Origin: an uncultured Desulfovibrio sp.
GTDB taxonomy: Bacteria; Desulfobacterota; Desulfovibrionia; Desulfovibrionales; Desulfovibrionaceae
Reading direction: 5' to 3'
NCBI RefSeq assembly: GCF_944327235.1
Contig: NZ_CALVHE010000012.1
Location: 1 to 44,156 of the forward strand
DNA: 44,156 bases
Below are positions 15,439 through 24,629 of the stretch, piece after piece. The position numbers were made by a program, and so were the translations under genes. Below the pieces are notes generated by a model. It made no database searches and had not been told where the DNA came from. It saw only the letters and a program-made list of their open reading frames with translations. Position 1 is the first letter of the stretch. Every line of letters starts with the position of its first letter.

Positions 15439-15948
15439 ATGTCGCAACAACCGACCCACAGTCAGGACCAGACGGCCCATCTCCATGCCCTCGGCACGGG
15501 CAAGCTGCCCACGCCGCAGGGCGGGCCGAGCGTGTCCCTGCTGGAAGCCTTCCCCAATCGTTTCCCGCACAGGCCCTATGTCATCAGCATCAGTTTCCCG
15601 GAGTTCACGTCCCTCTGTCCCGTGACCGGGCAGCCGGACATGGGCACCATCAGCGTGGAATACATCCCCGACGAGCTGTGCGTGGAGTCCAAGAGCTTCA
15701 AACTCTATATGTTCGCGTTCCGTAACCATCAGTCGTTCATGGAGACCATCACCAATACGGTGCTGGACGATCTGAACAGTCTGCTGGCGCCCTGCTGGAT
15801 CCGCGTCAAGGGCTTGTTCGCGCCGCGCGGAGCGACCCGGATCCATGTTTTTGCCGAGCATTTCAAGCAGCTGCCCGAGCCGCGAGCCGCGAGCGTGCGT
15901 GAGCTGGTACGCGACTGGAAGACAGAACCCGACCCGCACCGGCCGTAG
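15439..15948 (+). CDS. queF: QueF, NADPH-dependent 7-cyano-7-deazaguanine reductase
   Basis: Reduces preQ0 to preQ1 in queuosine synthesis. 169 aa, the short unimodular type. Catalytic Cys60 in SLCPVTGQPD with Asp67 seven residues on matches the Cys/Asp pair of the family; the NADPH-binding motif ESKSFKLY is at 83-90. An N-terminal 30-residue Gln/His/Thr-rich tail precedes the fold. ATG at 15439 has AAGGAG upstream. No other queuosine gene is nearby. Confidence 0.94.
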   Translation: MSQQPTHSQDQTAHLHALGTGKLPTPQGGPSVSLLEAFPNRFPHRPYVISISFPEFTSLCPVTGQPDMGTISVEYIPDELCVESKSFKLYMFAFRNHQSFMETITNTVLDDLNSLLAPCWIRVKGLFAPRGATRIHVFAEHFKQLPEPRAASVRELVRDWKTEPDPHRP

Positions 15949-16092
15949 CCGCGGCCTTCACGGAGCGGGGAATGCGCGTGGATGAGGAGGCATGATGCCG
16001 GTGCGGCGGAACGAACGGCTGACGACGCGATGGCGGGCGTACGCCCCCTTCCGTCCGTGGCGGGGGGAAGAGTGAAGCCGCGCCCGGAAAAG

Positions 16093-17700
16093 ATGCGGAG
16101 CCAGTCCGGACGGAGCGCGGGCGGCATCTTGTCCGCCGCCGCTGCCCTGGGCGGCTGTACCGTGCTGTCTCGCCTGCTGGGGCTGGCACGGGATGCGGCC
16201 ACGGCATGGCTGCTGGGGGCAGGGCCCGTGGCGGATGCTCTGACGGCGGCCATGCGGCTGCCGCACATCTTGCGCCGGATGCTGGCAGAGGGCTCCCTTT
16301 CCATGAGCCTGACCGCTCGTTTCGCCGGACGCGGCGATGCGGAAGAGACGGCCGCGGCCGTCCGGGCGCTGGCCTGGCGTCTGGGGGCGGTGCTGCTCGC
16401 GGCGTGCGCTGCTGCGGCCGTCCTGGCGGCGCCTTTCATGCGGCTGCTCGCGCCGGGGCTGGACGCGGCGTCGGCGGAGTTTGCCGGTCAGCTCTTGCGG
16501 GCCTGCCTGCCCTATGTCCCGGCGGCGGGCATGGCCGCGTTGTGCATGGCGGTGCTCCATGCCCGCGAACGTTTCCTCGTCCCGGCGCTCTCGCCTGTCC
16601 TCTTCAATATCTGTGTCCTGACGGCGGCCGTGCTGGCTGTCGGTTGCGGGGCGGATGCGACGCGGACGGCCTTTGCGCTGGCGCTGGGCATGAGCTGCGG
16701 CGGCTGTGCCCAGTGGCTGCTGCAACAGGTGGCCGTGGCGCGTCTGTTGCGCCGTCCCCGCCGTCGCGCGGGGCGCACGATCGCCCGTTCATCCCTGCCG
16801 TCGCGCGAGGCCTGGCGGCTCCTGATCCAGCTCCCGGCCGGGGCGCTGGCGGCGTCGGCGCCGCAACTGGCCATGCTGGCGGCCATGTGGCCCGCTTCGC
16901 TGGCCGGTGAGGGCAATATGGCCGCCCTCTATTATGCCGAACGCTTGCTGGAACTGCCCATCGGACTGGTGGGGGCCTGTCTGGGCATGGCCGCCCTGCC
17001 GCACCTGACCCGCCTGGCCCGCGCGGACCGCTGGCGGGATTTTGCCTTGCTGCGGGACGCCTCCCTGCGCTGGGCCATACGCCTTTCCCTGCCCGCGGCG
17101 ACCGGTCTTGCGGCGGTATCGGGGCCGCTGGTGGACTGTCTGCTGGGGCATGGCGCTTTTGACGCAAATGCGGTACGATTGACGGCGCTGGCCGTTCTCG
17201 CCTATGTGCCCTGTTTGCCGGCCTGTGCCGTGAGCCGCTGTCTGCTGGCAAGCTGTCATGCCGCCGGACGCCGACGGCAGGCGGCCCTGACCGGGCTGCT
17301 GACGCCTCTGTTGACGCTCGTCGCGGGCCTTCTCCTGATCCGTGGGCTGGATGCGCCCGTGCGTGGGGCGGGCGCTGCTGCTGCGGCGAGCCTTGCCCTC
17401 TGGGTGCAGACGGGGCTTTTGTGGCGGATGGGGCGCGATGCCGCCGCATCCGGTGACGCCCGTCGGTGGGCGTTGCGGTTTTGTTGTTCGCAGGTCGGTG
17501 TCGCCGCGCTGGTGGGACTGGCCGCGGGGGCGACGAGTCTGCTGGCGGGAGCGTTGCCTTCCTGGGGGCGTCTGGGACTTTCCGTGGCTGCGGGCCTGCT
17601 GATCTGGCCTCCGGCACTGCTGCTTGTGCGCGACAGGGATATATGTCGATTGGGGCGGCGGCTCCTGCGGCGCAATGACGATTCAAGAGCTTCATTATGA
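16093..17700 (+). CDS. murJ: MurJ, lipid II flippase
   Basis: Moves the peptidoglycan precursor lipid II across the inner membrane. About 535 aa with 13-14 hydrophobic segments, compared with 511 in E. coli. The MurJ/MviN N-terminal pattern LSRLLGLARDAATAWLLGAG is at about 26-45. Start uncertain: ATG at 16093 has GGAA just upstream and lies right before the conserved region; an open frame continues to 15982, with ATG at 16030 as another option. Its stop overlaps the next start (ATGA). The gene is extremely GC- and Ala-rich, more than its neighbours. Confidence 0.9.
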   Translation: MRSQSGRSAGGILSAAAALGGCTVLSRLLGLARDAATAWLLGAGPVADALTAAMRLPHILRRMLAEGSLSMSLTARFAGRGDAEETAAAVRALAWRLGAVLLAACAAAAVLAAPFMRLLAPGLDAASAEFAGQLLRACLPYVPAAGMAALCMAVLHARERFLVPALSPVLFNICVLTAAVLAVGCGADATRTAFALALGMSCGGCAQWLLQQVAVARLLRRPRRRAGRTIARSSLPSREAWRLLIQLPAGALAASAPQLAMLAAMWPASLAGEGNMAALYYAERLLELPIGLVGACLGMAALPHLTRLARADRWRDFALLRDASLRWAIRLSLPAATGLAAVSGPLVDCLLGHGAFDANAVRLTALAVLAYVPCLPACAVSRCLLASCHAAGRRRQAALTGLLTPLLTLVAGLLLIRGLDAPVRGAGAAAAASLALWVQTGLLWRMGRDAAASGDARRWALRFCCSQVGVAALVGLAAGATSLLAGALPSWGRLGLSVAAGLLIWPPALLLVRDRDICRLGRRLLRRNDDSRASL

Positions 17701-18761
17701 GTGAACGAAGGAAATGGCGTCGTCTGGCGGCCCTCGGCATCTGGGGGCTGGGTGTCCTGTTGCTGGTGCTGCAGGTCGTCTGGGGCGTGTCCGCTGTGCG
17801 GCGGGATGTGGAAAGCCGCCTGATCAGCGAGGCCGGGCGGGCGGCCGCGCAGGTGGCGGGGTTGCTGAGTCAGCCGGCCTGGGAGATGGACGAACTGGGC
17901 GTGCGCACGGTGATCATGAGCATCATGGAAGATACGCGCATTTACGGTATCATGGTGCAGACGCGACAGGGATTTTTTGACGGGATGCGCCGCAATTATC
18001 AGTGGGAGCCTGTGCCGTGGGACGACGAGATCACTGAGCACGCGGTACAGGGCATGAGCCAGCTCAGCATGGAAGGGCAGTTCATCGGCAAGGTGGAGGT
18101 CTACCTTTCCCGTCGCGAAGCGGCGGCCGAGATCCGGGCCGGGCGCGACCGGGAACTTTGGCAGGGAGGGCTCTGGCTGGTCTATCTGACGGCAGCTCTG
18201 TTGGCCCTCTACTGGTATTGGGGGGATCTGGCCCATGCCCGGCGCTGGGCCTCTGCCTGCTGGCAACAGCTGCGCGGGAATGAATCCGCTCCGGCGGAGG
18301 AGAGTGTTGCCGCCGTCCCCCGTACGTCTTCCATCAGACTGGGCCTGAGCCCGGTCGATGACGAGGCGGCCCCGAAGGGCGAGAGCGGCAGCGACCCCGC
18401 GCAGCCGGTGGAAGAAGGTCCGGTGGTCATCAGCGCCGAACTGGGGCGGAACTATCAGCGTACCCATCCCGAAAGCTGGCGCGTCACGGCCGGGTTGTTC
18501 CGTCAGACGTTCGAGCGTGGCCCGAGGGTGCTGACCCGTCTGTATGAAGAGAACGAACTGGCCGGGCTTTGCCGTCTGGGACAGACGCTGGAAAAGGCCG
18601 CTCCCTGTCTGGGGGCGGAACGTCTGTCGGAAACGGCCCGCGCCATGCAGACGGCGCTCAATGATCCCCAGTGTGAAACGCACGCCACGGCCGTGGAGAA
18701 TTGTTCCGTGGCCTTGCGTGAGGTGCTGACGGCGCTGGCCGCGCCGCAAAATGTAAAGTGA
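17697..18761 (+). CDS. membrane protein with periplasmic sensor-like region and histidine-less HPt-like domain
   Basis: 354 aa. TM1 at about 10-32, a periplasmic part of about 120 residues, TM2 at about 156-175, then a disordered Ala/Glu/Pro-rich linker and a helical C-terminal domain at about 250-350. That domain aligns by eye with histidine phosphotransfer (HPt) domains: FRQTF, ENELAGLCRLGQTLEKAAPCLGAE. Where HPt proteins carry the phosphorylated His in HTLKGSA, this has Gln in LGQTLEKAA, so it cannot accept phosphate in the usual way. No kinase core is present. It is coupled to murJ by an ATGA overlap and followed by ftsY, hinting at a role at the cell envelope. Function unknown. Confidence 0.75.
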   Translation: MSERRKWRRLAALGIWGLGVLLLVLQVVWGVSAVRRDVESRLISEAGRAAAQVAGLLSQPAWEMDELGVRTVIMSIMEDTRIYGIMVQTRQGFFDGMRRNYQWEPVPWDDEITEHAVQGMSQLSMEGQFIGKVEVYLSRREAAAEIRAGRDRELWQGGLWLVYLTAALLALYWYWGDLAHARRWASACWQQLRGNESAPAEESVAAVPRTSSIRLGLSPVDDEAAPKGESGSDPAQPVEEGPVVISAELGRNYQRTHPESWRVTAGLFRQTFERGPRVLTRLYEENELAGLCRLGQTLEKAAPCLGAERLSETARAMQTALNDPQCETHATAVENCSVALREVLTALAAPQNVK

Positions 18762-18769
18762 GGCTGCGT

Positions 18770-20254
18770 ATGGGTTTCTTCTCTGCTGTGAAGAAGTTGT
18801 TCGGCGGCGGCGCCGCTCCGGAAACGGAGACGCCCGACGTCGCTGCCGCGCCGGAGACGTCGTCCGGCACGGTCTCCTCCGGAGCGGACGCAGCGCGGGA
18901 GGAACGCCCCCAGCCGGAGGGCTCTGCCGCCTCTCCGGCCGTCGCACAAGCCGGGGGACCCGCTCCCGAAGCGTCCGTCCCGCCATCCGCCGATGCCGCT
19001 CCGGCTGCCGTCGCCGCTGACGGTGAAGGGATGCAGGCCCTCACTCTGCGTCTGCGTCAGGCCGAGCCGCGCCTTTCCGTCTGGCTGGATATCGTGCTGG
19101 ACGGTGTGGAGACGGCCGACGATCTGCTGTGGCAGCGGCTGACGTTCCTGCTCTCGGCGCTGGAAACGCCCGCAGCGGAAGCGTCCTCCTTCGTGGAGGA
19201 TTTCCGCCAGTGGGCGCGGCGCATGGACTATCGTTATGTGGCTGATTTTCGCTCCGAACTGCAATACCGGCTGGCGCTGGCGCTGGACATGGAGGATGAA
19301 GAGGACGAGCGCAGCCGTCTTTTCCTCAAGATCAGTCAGGGCCTGAGCCGGACGCGGGAACAGTTCTCCCGTGGCCTCAATGCGCTGTTCGCCTCGCATG
19401 GTGAGCTGGATGACGCTTTCTGGGAAGAGCTGGAAGAGCTCTTCATCATGGCCGACCTGGGCTATGAACCCGCTCTGGAACTGGTGGAACGCCTGCGCGA
19501 ACGTGCCCGCAAGGAGGGCGTGACCAGCGCCGGAGACGTGCGCGGCCTGCTCATGAGCGAGCTGGCGGAGATCTTCCAGGCCCCGCGTCGCATCACGGCC
19601 ATCAATCCGCCTGAGGTCGTCCTGTTCATCGGGGTCAACGGCGTGGGCAAGACCACCACCATCGCCAAGCTGGCCCATCGTGCCCGTATGCAGGGCAAGA
19701 CGGTCATGATCGCGGCGGCGGACACCTTCCGCGCGGCGGCCATCGAACAGCTCCAGGTCTGGGCCGAGCGCGTGGGTGCGCTCTTCCACTCCCGGGCCGC
19801 GGGCTCGGATCCGGCCTCGGTGGCCTACGAGGCCATGGACCGCGCGCTGAAGGAAAATGTGGACATCCTGTTCGTGGATACGGCGGGACGCCTGCAGACC
19901 AAGGTCAACCTCATGGAAGAGCTGACCAAGATCCGGCAGGTCATCGGCAAGAAGCACGCCGGTGCGCCGCACCGCACGGTGCTGGTCATCGACGCCACCA
20001 CCGGACAGAACGCCCTTTCTCAAGCCAAGCTCTTCAAGGAAGCGGCGGGCGTGGACGAACTCATCCTCACCAAGCTGGACGGTACCGCCAAGGGCGGCGT
20101 GGCCATCGCTGTGGCCATGCAGGAGCATCTGCCCATCTCCTATGTGGGCCTGGGCGAGAAGCTGGAAGATCTGCGCCCCTTCAATGGCGAAGATTACGCC
20201 CGGGCCTTGCTCGGAGAAAGCGAGCCGGTGGGCGGGCGTTCGCGTGACGCTTAG
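18770..20254 (+). CDS. ftsY: FtsY, signal recognition particle receptor
   Basis: GTPase receptor that docks SRP-ribosome complexes at the membrane. 494 aa. A poorly conserved acidic Ala/Pro/Glu-rich N-terminal stretch (about 15-90) is followed by an additional helical region and the NG domain in the C-terminal 310 residues. Visible GTPase motifs: GVNGVGKTTTIAKLA from residue 288, DTFRAAAIEQL, VDTAGRLQTKVNLMEEL and TKLDGTAKGG. The start at 18770 (MGFFSAVKKLF) is the usual FtsY opening; an upstream GTG at 18758 overlaps the previous stop and is less likely. Last 11 bases overlap the glycosyltransferase gene. Confidence 0.96.
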   Translation: MGFFSAVKKLFGGGAAPETETPDVAAAPETSSGTVSSGADAAREERPQPEGSAASPAVAQAGGPAPEASVPPSADAAPAAVAADGEGMQALTLRLRQAEPRLSVWLDIVLDGVETADDLLWQRLTFLLSALETPAAEASSFVEDFRQWARRMDYRYVADFRSELQYRLALALDMEDEEDERSRLFLKISQGLSRTREQFSRGLNALFASHGELDDAFWEELEELFIMADLGYEPALELVERLRERARKEGVTSAGDVRGLLMSELAEIFQAPRRITAINPPEVVLFIGVNGVGKTTTIAKLAHRARMQGKTVMIAAADTFRAAAIEQLQVWAERVGALFHSRAAGSDPASVAYEAMDRALKENVDILFVDTAGRLQTKVNLMEELTKIRQVIGKKHAGAPHRTVLVIDATTGQNALSQAKLFKEAAGVDELILTKLDGTAKGGVAIAVAMQEHLPISYVGLGEKLEDLRPFNGEDYARALLGESEPVGGRSRDA

Positions 20255-21320
20255 GACGGCCTGTCTCTGCGGCATCGCCCGGGATGAAGCGGCGGCCGAT
20301 GTGCGGGAGTGGGTCTGTTACCATCTGGGGCTCGGCTTCTCGCATGTGGCCCTTTATGACAACGGCAGCCGCGAACCGTTGCGGGAGGTCCTTGCGCCCC
20401 TCGTGGCGCGGGGCGTGGTCAGCGTGACGGATATCCCGTTGCGGGACGCGCCGCAGCTGTCCGCCTATTTCCACGCCCTCAGGCTCTGGCGCGGCCGGGT
20501 GTTCTGGCTGGCCTTCCTTGATATCGACGAATTCCTCGTGCCGCTGGCCGGGATCGTGCCCGATGCTTCCGGTCAGGCCCTGAGCCGTCTGCTCCGTCCC
20601 TACGAACGCTTCGGCGGCGTCGTCCTGCACTGGATGATGATGGGCAGCGGCGGGCATCTGCGGCGGCCGCCGGGCGGCACGCTGGCCAACTACGACGAGG
20701 CGCTGGGGCTGGACAGCCACGTCAAGAGCATCGTCCGGCCCGAATTGGCTGCCCGGCCGCTGTCCCCGCATCACTTCGCCTACCGGGAAGGAGCCTTCGC
20801 GGTCAATGAGGACGGCTTTCCCGTGCCCGGACCTTGTTCCTATCCCACGGCCCGTCATCTGCGGATCAATCACTACTATTACAAGTCGCAGCAGGATTTC
20901 GAGGCCAAGATCGCGCGCGGTCTGGCCACGCCTGTGCCGGGTGGTTTCCGTACGCTGGACATCTTCTATGCGGGCAGCCGCCTGCCTGCCGCCAGGGACA
21001 CGGCGGCGCTGCGCTGGCTGGAGGTCGGCGCGGCATGGGCCGCTCAGGCAGGCTGGGACTATCCGTCCCAGTCCCTGCCGGAAGAGGGCGCTTCCGCCGG
21101 CTCGCCCATCCGTCTGGGCCATTGCCCCGAGATGCAGGCCCTGCGGCAGCTGTGGCAGCAGATCGACGAGCTTTGCCGCCGGGGCGTGCCGGAAGAGACC
21201 GTGTTTCCGCTCCGGCAGCGCTTGTGGCAGCAGCTCTGCCGCCTGTATGTCGCGCGCGGGGTAAGGGAGGCCGCCGGCGCGGCGTCGGCCTACTGGCGGG
21301 AGCTGACCGGCAAGGGATAG
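20244..21320 (+). CDS. glycosyltransferase, GT92/GT2-like (DUF23-type)
   Basis: 358 aa. N-terminal pattern CLCGIARDEAAADVREWVCYHLGLGF with the conserved stretch VALYDNGS and a metal-site-like FLDIDEFLVP at about 91-100, as in DUF23/GT92 enzymes that extend glycans using a sugar nucleotide. A second conserved core contains HVKSIVRP and, later, RINHYYYKSQQDF. Acceptor and sugar unknown; cytoplasmic, no membrane segment. The GTG at 20244 overlaps ftsY by 11 bp, so it is co-translated with it although functionally unrelated at first sight. Confidence 0.82.
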   Translation: MTLRTACLCGIARDEAAADVREWVCYHLGLGFSHVALYDNGSREPLREVLAPLVARGVVSVTDIPLRDAPQLSAYFHALRLWRGRVFWLAFLDIDEFLVPLAGIVPDASGQALSRLLRPYERFGGVVLHWMMMGSGGHLRRPPGGTLANYDEALGLDSHVKSIVRPELAARPLSPHHFAYREGAFAVNEDGFPVPGPCSYPTARHLRINHYYYKSQQDFEAKIARGLATPVPGGFRTLDIFYAGSRLPAARDTAALRWLEVGAAWAAQAGWDYPSQSLPEEGASAGSPIRLGHCPEMQALRQLWQQIDELCRRGVPEETVFPLRQRLWQQLCRLYVARGVREAAGAASAYWRELTGKG

Positions 21321-21361
21321 GCAGGCCGGGCGCTTTCGGTCGAAATGAACGGAGAAAAGGC

Positions 21362-21390
21362 TTGACCTTTTTCGGTGATAAGGCTATTTA
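21362..21390 (+). promoter_or_regulatory. strong promoter of the S10 ribosomal operon
   Basis: TTGACC and TATTTA separated by exactly 17 bp, 42 bp after the glycosyltransferase stop. The start of transcription would be near 21397, giving a leader of about 495 nt before rpsJ. Confidence 0.75.
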
Positions 21391-21891
21391 AGACCCCTGC
21401 CCCACATACGGGGCAAATCCCTGGACGGCAGGGAAGGGCAGATCGAGTCTGTCCTGCTGTATTTCCCCGCAAGGGGAGACTTTGACATGTGCAGGCGTTA
21501 CCAGATGCCGGACAATGTCGAGCCGTTCCAGCCCGATGACGGATCCCGCTGCCGCGTGCAGCGACCCGGGGCTGTAAAGGTAAGGGGGGATACCCCCATT
21601 TGGTGACCCTGCGGGACCTCCTCGCTGCTCCTTCCTGGAGCGGCAGGCATGGGCGACGCCGGGGAGCATCACACGGATGATGCGGCACGCTCATGCGTCC
21701 TCACTCCTCCGAATTCCGGGAAACCGGTCCTGTGATGAGCGCTGATCAAGCGCATCTCCCTCGTTGAAAGCCCTACGACGTCCGCCGGGTAGGCGGCCCA
21801 TCGGGCCATGGGTATGGCTCGTTGTAAGTTGTGAAGGAACCTGCGTTGCACCCAACCGGCGCGGGATGTTTTTTCAAACGGAGTAGGCAAC
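21391..21891 (+). promoter_or_regulatory. long structured leader of the S10 operon
   Basis: About 500 nt between promoter and rpsJ, dense in hairpins: 21398-21415 (TGCCCC/GGGGCA), 21419-21433, 21462-21479 (7-bp stem with a GCAA tetraloop, holding the ribosome site of a small ORF), 21584-21597 (GGGGG-ata-CCCCC), and further stems such as GGCCCatcGGGCC near 21796. Neither a transcription-stopping U-run nor a known riboswitch was recognised. E. coli regulates its S10 operon through an L4-binding leader; an analogous but different mechanism is possible here. Confidence 0.6.
21487..21606 (+). CDS. candidate 39-residue leader ORF (uORF)
   Basis: ATG at 21487 with GGGGAG eight bases upstream opens a 39-codon frame (MCRRYQMPDNVEPFQ...) ending at TGA 21604. 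The ribosome site is on the 3' arm of a 7-bp hairpin closed by a GCAA loop (21462-21479), and the end of the frame runs into a GGGGG/CCCCC hairpin. Content is polar, with two Cys and several Arg; no family recognised. No run of one regulatory amino acid is seen. A chance frame is possible, and the opposite strand is also open here. Confidence 0.35.
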   Translation: MCRRYQMPDNVEPFQPDDGSRCRVQRPGAVKVRGDTPIW

Positions 21892-22209
21892 ATGACGACA
21901 GTTGGCAGCGATCGCATTCGGATCAAGCTCAAGGCCTACGACTTCCGCATCCTGGACAAGGCTGTTGCGGAAATCGTGGACACGGCGCGCAATACCGGTG
22001 CCGGTGTGGCGGGACCCATCCCCCTGCCCACCAACATCCATAAATATACCATCCAGCGTTCCGTGCATGTGGACAAGAAGTCCCGCGAGCAGTTTGAAAT
22101 GCGCATCCACAAACGGCTTATGGATATTCTTGAACCCACGCAGCAGACCGTCGACGCCCTTGGCAAGCTTTCTCTGCCCGCCGGCGTGGACGTGGAAATC
22201 AAGCTCTAG
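21892..22209 (+). CDS. rpsJ: 30S ribosomal protein S10 (NusE)
   Basis: 105 aa. Head protein of the 30S subunit that also serves as NusE in transcription antitermination. The S10 signature [13 protein letters not shown] lies at about 35-47, followed by the loop region [24 protein letters not shown] sits upstream of the ATG. First gene of the S10 operon, behind the long leader. Confidence 0.98.
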   Translation: MTTVGSDRIRIKLKAYDFRILDKAVAEIVDTARNTGAGVAGPIPLPTNIHKYTIQRSVHVDKKSREQFEMRIHKRLMDILEPTQQTVDALGKLSLPAGVDVEIKL

Positions 22210-22221
22210 TGAGAGGCAGTC

Positions 22222-22851
22222 ATGGCTGAGAAAATGGGAATTTTGGGTCGCAAGCTTGGCATGACCCGTATTTTCGCCGGTGACGGCGCCGCTGTGCCCG
22301 TTACCGTGATACAGGCTGGCCCCTGCCCCGTCACCCAGGTGAAAACGGTGGAAAAGGACGGCTACAACGCGTTGCAGATCGCGCTGACCGAAGCCAAGGA
22401 AAAGCACGTGGGCAAGGCCATGCGCGGCCATTTTGCCAAGGCCGGCACCGGCCTGTACCGGCACCTGCGCGAGATCCGTCTCGAAGGCGCCCCGGAAATG
22501 GAAGCCGGGCAGCAGCTCACCGTTGAGATGTTCGCCGCCGGCGACAAGGTGAAAGTGACCGGCACGAGCCTCGGTAAGGGCTATCAGGGCCGGATGCGCC
22601 GCTGGAACTTTGCCGGTTCCAAGGACACGCACGGCTGCGAAAAGGTGCACCGCAACAACGGCTCCATCGGTAACAACACCTTCCCCGGCCACGTGTTCAA
22701 GGGCCGTAAGATGGCCGGCCACTGGGGCAATGAAACCGTGACGGAAATGGGCCTTATGATTGTTGACGTGCGTCCCGAGGATAACGTCATTCTGGTCAAA
22801 GGTTCCGTGCCCGGCCCCAAGAACGGGCTGGTGCTGATCCGCAAGCAGTAG
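22222..22851 (+). CDS. rplC: 50S ribosomal protein L3
   Basis: 209 aa. Early-assembly protein whose extension approaches the peptidyl-transferase centre. The L3 signature region [20 protein letters not shown] is at about 139-158. In E. coli the residue after GSIG is the glutamine methylated by PrmB; here it is Asn, so that modification is not expected. 12 bp after rpsJ. Confidence 0.98.
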   Translation: MAEKMGILGRKLGMTRIFAGDGAAVPVTVIQAGPCPVTQVKTVEKDGYNALQIALTEAKEKHVGKAMRGHFAKAGTGLYRHLREIRLEGAPEMEAGQQLTVEMFAAGDKVKVTGTSLGKGYQGRMRRWNFAGSKDTHGCEKVHRNNGSIGNNTFPGHVFKGRKMAGHWGNETVTEMGLMIVDVRPEDNVILVKGSVPGPKNGLVLIRKQ

Positions 22852-22861
22852 GAGAAGCAGC

Positions 22862-23494
22862 ATGGCTACCATTACAGTTTTTGACCAGAACAAGGTGAAA
22901 GCCGGCGAAGTGACGCTGGCTCCCGAAGTGTTTGAAGTGGAGGCCCGCCCCGAGATCCTCAATCTCGTGGTGCGCGCCCAGATGGCCGCCAAGCGCGCCG
23001 GTACGCATCAGACCAAGACCCGCGCCTTCGTTTCCGGCGGCGGCAACAAGCCCTGGAAGCAGAAGGGCACCGGTCGTGCCCGTTCCGGCTCCAACCGTTC
23101 GCCCATCTGGCGCGGCGGGGCCATCGTGTTCGGCCCTCAGCCCCGCGACTACAGCTTCAAGGTGAACAGCAAGGTCCGTGCTCTGGCGCTGAAGATGGCG
23201 CTCTCCAGCCGTCTGGCTGCCGAGAACCTCATGGTTGTCAAGGCCATCGAACTGCCCGAAGCCAAGACCAAGCACTTTGCCAAGGTGGCTGACACCCTGG
23301 GCCTGACCAAGGCGCTCATCGTGACCCCCGAGGACAACGAGGCGCTGACCCGTTCGGCCCGCAACATCCCCGGCCTCACGCTGACCACTCCCGACCGCCT
23401 GAGCGTGCTGGAAGTGCTCCGCCACAAGCAGCTCGTGCTGCTGGAAGGCGCCGTCAGCCCCGTGCAGGCCCGCTTCGAGAAGAAAGGGGCGTAG
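22862..23494 (+). CDS. rplD: 50S ribosomal protein L4
   Basis: 210 aa. Lines the exit tunnel with its extended loop, visible here as GGGNKPWKQKGTGRARSG at about 59-76. In enteric bacteria L4 represses its own operon through the S10 leader and is therefore a candidate ligand for the long leader seen here, although that has to be inferred. Two bases separate it from rplW. Confidence 0.98.
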   Translation: MATITVFDQNKVKAGEVTLAPEVFEVEARPEILNLVVRAQMAAKRAGTHQTKTRAFVSGGGNKPWKQKGTGRARSGSNRSPIWRGGAIVFGPQPRDYSFKVNSKVRALALKMALSSRLAAENLMVVKAIELPEAKTKHFAKVADTLGLTKALIVTPEDNEALTRSARNIPGLTLTTPDRLSVLEVLRHKQLVLLEGAVSPVQARFEKKGA

Positions 23495-23496
23495 TC

Positions 23497-23787
23497 ATGG
23501 AATATACTCAGGTTCTTATCAAGCCCCTGCTGACCGAAAAGACGACCCTGCTCAAGGAAGCGTCCAATCAGGTGGCTTTTTACGTCCATCCCAAGGCCAA
23601 CAAGCTGGAGATCCAGCAGGCTGTGGAAAAGGCGTTCAATGTGAAAGTGGAATCCGTCAACGTGGTTCGCAAGGCGCCCTCCGATCGTGAGCGCCAGGGC
23701 CGCGTGGTCGGTCGCAAGCCCGGCTACAAGAAAGCCTACGTGACCCTGCGTCAGGGCGATAAAATCGAGTTCTTCGAGGGAGTGTAA
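23497..23787 (+). CDS. rplW: 50S ribosomal protein L23
   Basis: 96 aa. Sits at the tunnel exit and is the docking site for trigger factor and SRP, both of which are represented in this window (tig, ftsY). Family end region [25 protein letters not shown] visible as the C-terminal hairpin. Two bases from rplB. Confidence 0.97.
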   Translation: MEYTQVLIKPLLTEKTTLLKEASNQVAFYVHPKANKLEIQQAVEKAFNVKVESVNVVRKAPSDRERQGRVVGRKPGYKKAYVTLRQGDKIEFFEGV

Positions 23788-23789
23788 CC

Positions 23790-24620
23790 ATGGCTGTCCG
23801 CAAGCTGAAACCGACCTCCGCGGGGCGCCGTTTCCAGACGGTTTCCGATTTTGAGGAAATCACCCGCTCCACTCCGGAGAAGTCGCTGACTGTCGGCCTG
23901 ACCAAGAAGGCCGGCCGTAACAATAGTGGCCGCGTGACCAGCCGCCGTCGCGGCGGCGGCGTCAAGCGCCTGTATCGTATCATCGACTTCAAGCGCAACA
24001 AGCTGGGCATCCAGGCCAAGGTGGCGCACATCGAGTACGACCCCAACCGTACTGCCCGCATCGCCCTGCTGCACTATGCCGACGGCGAGAAGCGCTACAT
24101 CATCGCCCCCGTGGGTCTGAACCAGGGCGATGTGGTCATCTCCGGCGAAGGCGCGGACATCAAGCCCGGCAACGCCATGCAGATGGCCCGCATCCCCGTG
24201 GGTACGGTCATCCACAATGTGGAACTCTACCCCGGCAAGGGCGGCCAGCTCTGCCGCGCCGCCGGTACCTACGCCCAGCTCATCGCCAAGGAAGGCAAGT
24301 ACGCCTTGCTGCGTCTGCCCTCCGGTGAAGTGCGCAAGGTGCTCGCCGCCTGCGTGGCGACCGTGGGCCAGGTGGGCAATATCCAGCACGAGAACATCTC
24401 GCTGGGCAAGGCCGGCCGCAATCGCTGGCTCGGTCGCCGTCCCAAGGTTCGCGGCGTGGCCATGAACCCCATCGACCATCCCCTGGGCGGTGGCGAAGGC
24501 CGCAGCTCCGGTGGTCGTCACCCCGTGTCGCCCTGGGGTATGCCTGCCAAGGGCTTCAAGACCCGCGACCGCAACAAGGCGTCCTCGCGTCTTATCATCA
24601 AGCGCCGCGGCCAGAAGTAG
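23790..24620 (+). CDS. rplB: 50S ribosomal protein L2
   Basis: 276 aa. Needed for subunit joining and peptidyl-transferase activity. The C-terminal region with the conserved His ([18 protein letters not shown] at about 226-243) and the tail rich in Arg/Lys is intact. Normal length for the family. Confidence 0.98.
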   Translation: MAVRKLKPTSAGRRFQTVSDFEEITRSTPEKSLTVGLTKKAGRNNSGRVTSRRRGGGVKRLYRIIDFKRNKLGIQAKVAHIEYDPNRTARIALLHYADGEKRYIIAPVGLNQGDVVISGEGADIKPGNAMQMARIPVGTVIHNVELYPGKGGQLCRAAGTYAQLIAKEGKYALLRLPSGEVRKVLAACVATVGQVGNIQHENISLGKAGRNRWLGRRPKVRGVAMNPIDHPLGGGEGRSSGGRHPVSPWGMPAKGFKTRDRNKASSRLIIKRRGQK

Positions 24621-24629
24621 GAGTAGCAC

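Noticed and set aside
21388..21672. Minus-strand frame in the S10 leader (94 codons)
   Set aside because: Partly protein-like, but without a ribosome site or promoter and opposite a structured leader; no family recognised.
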